NCBI RefSeq assembly: GCF_014212135.1 | Contig: NZ_JACJVQ010000002.1 | Span: 310,001 to 374,000 of the forward strand | Length of the DNA stretch: 64,000 nucleotides | Origin: Cohnella thailandensis | GTDB lineage: Bacteria; Bacillota; Bacilli; Paenibacillales; Paenibacillaceae | Direction: 5' to 3' | Shown: positions 61,954 through 64,000 of the stretch, one piece after another | Position numbering within the stretch: position 1 is the first letter of the stretch | Layout of the letters: every line of letters begins with the position of its first letter | Notes under the pieces: generated by a model | What the model was told of the DNA's origin: nothing | The model's database searches: none | Seen by the model: only the letters and a program-made list of their open reading frames with translations | Program-made: the position numbers and the translations under genes

Positions 61954-61982
61954 TCGACAGTATTGTTGTGATATGTTATAAA
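61954..61982 (+). promoter_or_regulatory. Promoter of the ANTAR regulator gene
   Basis: TCGACA and TATAAA are separated by 17 nt, about 70 nt before ATG 62052. Divergent from the nirB promoter. Confidence 0.65.
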
Positions 61983-62051
61983 ATTTAACGTCAGGGTACT
62001 TATTGTTAGGATAGCTCCATAACCGAACTTGAAATGGAGAGGAGAGAACCT

Positions 62052-62672
62052 ATGCGTTCTTTGTTGGTTATTCACAACCAATCGAAAGCGACAGAACGGC
62101 AATCCGCTGCCGCTTCAAAGACGCTTCTCCCCGAATATGTGCTTCGTTCTGCCGGCTATACGATTACGAAGGCGCATTCCGAGGAACTGGCGAACAAGCT
62201 GATCGTGGATGCGGACGCCTGCATTCTGGATGTGCCGATTCCGCAAATCAAAAGCTGGGGAACGTCATTATTGAAGCAAAAAATCGTACCTCTGCTTTGG
62301 TGGTGCAGCGACTCCACCGCTACTTTATCGGTGGAAGCCTGCGACGACAACGTGATGGTGGACGGCGTTCTAAGCGCGTCCATGAATCCTCTCGAGATCC
62401 ATTGGACCCTGCACTTCAGCTCGAAGCAATGCTTCGAGAGGCAGCAGTGGAATATGGAGAGAAAGGAATTATTGTCCCGAATCGAAGAACGCAAGTGGAT
62501 CGACATGGCCAAAGGGATTCTGTGCGACCTTAAGGGCATCACCGAATCCGAAGCTTACGATATGCTTCGCAAACAAGCGATGAACGAAAGAAAACGAATG
62601 GTCGACGTCGCGACGTCGATTGTGAAGGTCTACCAACTGATACAGGAGCAAAAAGGAGGGGCGAAACGATGA
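62052..62672 (+). CDS. ANTAR-domain RNA-binding antiterminator
   Basis: A 206-residue protein. ATG 62052 follows GGAGAGGAG; an ATG at 62034 precedes that site and is rejected. The N-terminal 120 residues look like a receiver-type fold (SLLVIHNQSKATE, ACILDVPIPQIKSW), but the usual acidic pocket is not evident, so phosphorylation is doubtful. The C-terminal helical bundle is an ANTAR domain (RKWIDMAKGILCDLKGITES, then EAYDMLRKQAMNERKRMVDV). ANTAR proteins bind double-hexaloop RNA and prevent termination. The matching RNA lies 190-230 nt away in the divergent nirB leader. The stop overlaps the next ATG. Confidence 0.9.
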   Translation: MRSLLVIHNQSKATERQSAAASKTLLPEYVLRSAGYTITKAHSEELANKLIVDADACILDVPIPQIKSWGTSLLKQKIVPLLWWCSDSTATLSVEACDDNVMVDGVLSASMNPLEIHWTLHFSSKQCFERQQWNMERKELLSRIEERKWIDMAKGILCDLKGITESEAYDMLRKQAMNERKRMVDVATSIVKVYQLIQEQKGGAKR

Positions 62673-63703
62673 TCAACCTGCTTAAAGAGGTCGCCCGCGG
62701 CAAACGAGGGGCTCGAGACTTAACCTATGACGAAGCGCTCGAAGCGGCCGATTCCATCCTTACCCTGAAGGCGACTCCCGCTCAGATCGGAGCTTTCTTT
62801 ATCGCCGAGCGGATCAAGATGGAGAGCGTGGAGGAGCTTGAGGCGTTCGTCCAGATCGTCCGCAAATACGCGGAGCGGTCCCCGATTCAAGAAGGGCTCG
62901 ATTGCGCGGGACCCTACGATGGACGCAAATCCTCCTTCTATGCGACTTTCCCCGCAGCGTTCCTGCTTGCGGCAGCGGGAGTTCCGGTCACCTTGCATGG
63001 CGCCGCATCCTTGCCTCCTAAATGGGGCATAGGGCTGCACGACGTGATTCGGGCTACCGGAATCAACCCGGACGAGTTGAACGCCGAGAAAGCGGCCCTG
63101 GCGGCGCGAGAAGCCGGCGTCGTCTATATCCCGACGGAGCAATGGTGCCCTCCGCTCGGGAAGCTGCGCCAGATACGGGAAGAGCTCGGCATGAGAACCA
63201 TCCTGAATTCGGCCGAGAAGCTGATCGACTTCACCCACTCCCCTTATCTTGCCTTCGGGGTTTATCACAATACGGTATTCGATCGCTTATCCCGTCTGAT
63301 CATCAAGCTCGGCTATCGCAAAGCGCTCATCGTGCAGGGCGCCGAAGGCTCCGAGGATCTGTTCATCGACCGTCCGACGCGCGCCTACGTCGTGGAGAAC
63401 GGCGAGTTCCATCTTCGGATCTACGATCCCGAGACGCTTGGCTTGGACACTCCGGTTCCGGAGAAGGAATGGACTCCCGCGGAGCAAGTCGCCGTTGCGG
63501 AAGCGGTGCTGCGGGGGGAAGCGGACATGGCCTTCGCCAATCAGGTGCTGCTGAACGCGGCAGCCCGCCTGGAGCTCGCAGAGCAAGTCGGCTCCCTGGA
63601 GGAAGGCTTGTACACCTGCAAGGCGCTGATCGACAACGGAGCCGCCCTGGCCGTTTACAACAGCTGGATGGATGCCCTGCTGGGGGCGCCGCGGCCCGCT
63701 TGA
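62669..63703 (+). CDS. TrpD2-like glycosyltransferase-fold protein
   Basis: A 344-residue protein of the anthranilate phosphoribosyltransferase superfamily. It has the N-terminal helical domain (LTYDEALEAADSILTLKATP, AQIGAFFIAERIKMES) and a C-terminal alpha/beta domain. The TrpD phosphoribosyl pyrophosphate loop (GTGGD) is replaced by LDCAGPYDGRKSSF, so true tryptophan synthesis is unlikely. It fits the TrpD2/YbiB group, known in E. coli as nucleic-acid binding. The ATG overlaps the ANTAR gene stop, giving tight co-expression. Role with nitrite metabolism or RNA control is open. Confidence 0.8.
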   Translation: MINLLKEVARGKRGARDLTYDEALEAADSILTLKATPAQIGAFFIAERIKMESVEELEAFVQIVRKYAERSPIQEGLDCAGPYDGRKSSFYATFPAAFLLAAAGVPVTLHGAASLPPKWGIGLHDVIRATGINPDELNAEKAALAAREAGVVYIPTEQWCPPLGKLRQIREELGMRTILNSAEKLIDFTHSPYLAFGVYHNTVFDRLSRLIIKLGYRKALIVQGAEGSEDLFIDRPTRAYVVENGEFHLRIYDPETLGLDTPVPEKEWTPAEQVAVAEAVLRGEADMAFANQVLLNAAARLELAEQVGSLEEGLYTCKALIDNGAALAVYNSWMDALLGAPRPA

Positions 63704-63704
63704 T

Positions 63705-64000
63705 TCAGCTTTTCAGTTCCGTCCACGAAGGGAAGGATGCGGCTTGTCCGATCATCCTTCCTTTTTCGTCCTCGACATTCCAGATGGCGGCGTTCTCGAT
63801 TTGAAAACGTCGTCCCGTGCGGGATACCCGAACTCCCGTATAGCTCTTCGAATATCCCTTCGCCTTTACCTCGCCCAGCAGCTTCTTCCTTTCTTCCCGT
63901 TCCATCGGCTCCGCGGTCAGTCGCGAAGGCATGCGAACGAAATCATCCCACGCCATCTCCCACAGGGCTAGCGCCGTCTCGTTTCCATAGTTCAAGATCG
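63705..64000 (-). CDS. MEKHLA-domain protein, 5' end outside window
   Basis: The minus-strand frame is open to the right edge, so the N-terminus is missing; about 98 residues are visible. ILNYGNETALALWEMAWDDF, then PSRLTAEPMEREERKKLLGE, GYSKSYTGVRVSRTGRRFQI and ENAAIWNVEDEKGRMIGQAA are the signature of the MEKHLA domain, a PAS-like fold found in plants and bacteria. The stop lies 2 nt past the convergent TrpD2-like gene. Function in bacteria is not established. Confidence 0.85.
   Translation of the reverse strand, partial: ILNYGNETALALWEMAWDDFVRMPSRLTAEPMEREERKKLLGEVKAKGYSKSYTGVRVSRTGRRFQIENAAIWNVEDEKGRMIGQAASFPSWTELKS

Noticed and set aside
1..64000. tRNA, rRNA, CRISPR, prophage or integrase signatures
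   Set aside because: None seen: no cloverleaf with a GTTCGA-type arm, no regular spaced repeats, and no phage structural or integrase motifs in any open frame.

Overview
The window looks like chromosome of a high-GC, Gram-positive sugar-polymer degrader of the Paenibacillaceae (Paenibacillus/Cohnella type). The reasons are the YesM/YesN-like two-component systems paired with carbohydrate binding proteins, S-layer-homology (SLH) anchored secreted proteins, B. subtilis-like yhbDEF and lia-type operons, strong AGGAGG ribosome sites and CcpA-type cre sites. I saw no rRNA, tRNA, CRISPR array, prophage or intact insertion sequence.

Layout. 1-2.7 kb: 3' part of phnM (phosphonate catabolism) and prfC (release factor 3). 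2.8-8.1 kb: two DHA2 drug-efflux-type MFS pumps downstream of a yhbD-bacE-bacF (bactofilin) operon with a clear operator. 8.2-10.9 kb: a three-gene ABC-2 exporter. 10.97-13.9 kb: a promoter, about 400 nt of strongly structured RNA ending in an intrinsic terminator, then the carboxy(nor)spermidine synthase/decarboxylase pair for polyamine synthesis. 14.1-32.4 kb: a polysaccharide-use locus. Its left arm is binding protein, two permeases and two large secreted DUF4832-type proteins, one of them SLH-anchored and broken by a frameshift at a (CG)4 tract. Its divergent right arm is a GH31 enzyme, a Gfo/Idh/MocA oxidoreductase, an AraC-type response regulator, a YesM-type kinase and a membrane-anchored binding protein. 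32.5-36.5 kb: small accessory genes (MerR, SDR, an IS1595-type transposase relic, Nudix, two unknowns, a double-HTH MerR). 36.5-49.2 kb: a second sugar locus with an LplBC-type ABC transporter, a GH9 cellulase with X2 and CBM3 modules, and a kinase/regulator/binding-protein operon. The transporter and the cellulase share a promoter module (two TAGAAG repeats 19 nt apart plus a perfect cre). 49.3-52.8 kb: zwf, two small proteins and a secreted SH3/glucosaminidase. 53-57.8 kb: a merged Lia/Psp envelope-stress operon. 58.2-64 kb: nirB-nirD-sumT facing an ANTAR antiterminator gene, a TrpD2-like gene and a partial MEKHLA protein. The nirB leader carries a textbook ANTAR double-hexaloop element overlapping a terminator.

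How the genes work together. The two sugar loci each combine secreted glycan-active enzymes, an importer and their own signal-transduction operon, with catabolite repression visible at the second. The nitrite locus is probably switched on by transcript antitermination from the adjacent ANTAR protein. The least explained pieces are the structured RNA ahead of the polyamine genes and the DUF4832 proteins, whose two paralogues share two invariant glutamates that could be catalytic.
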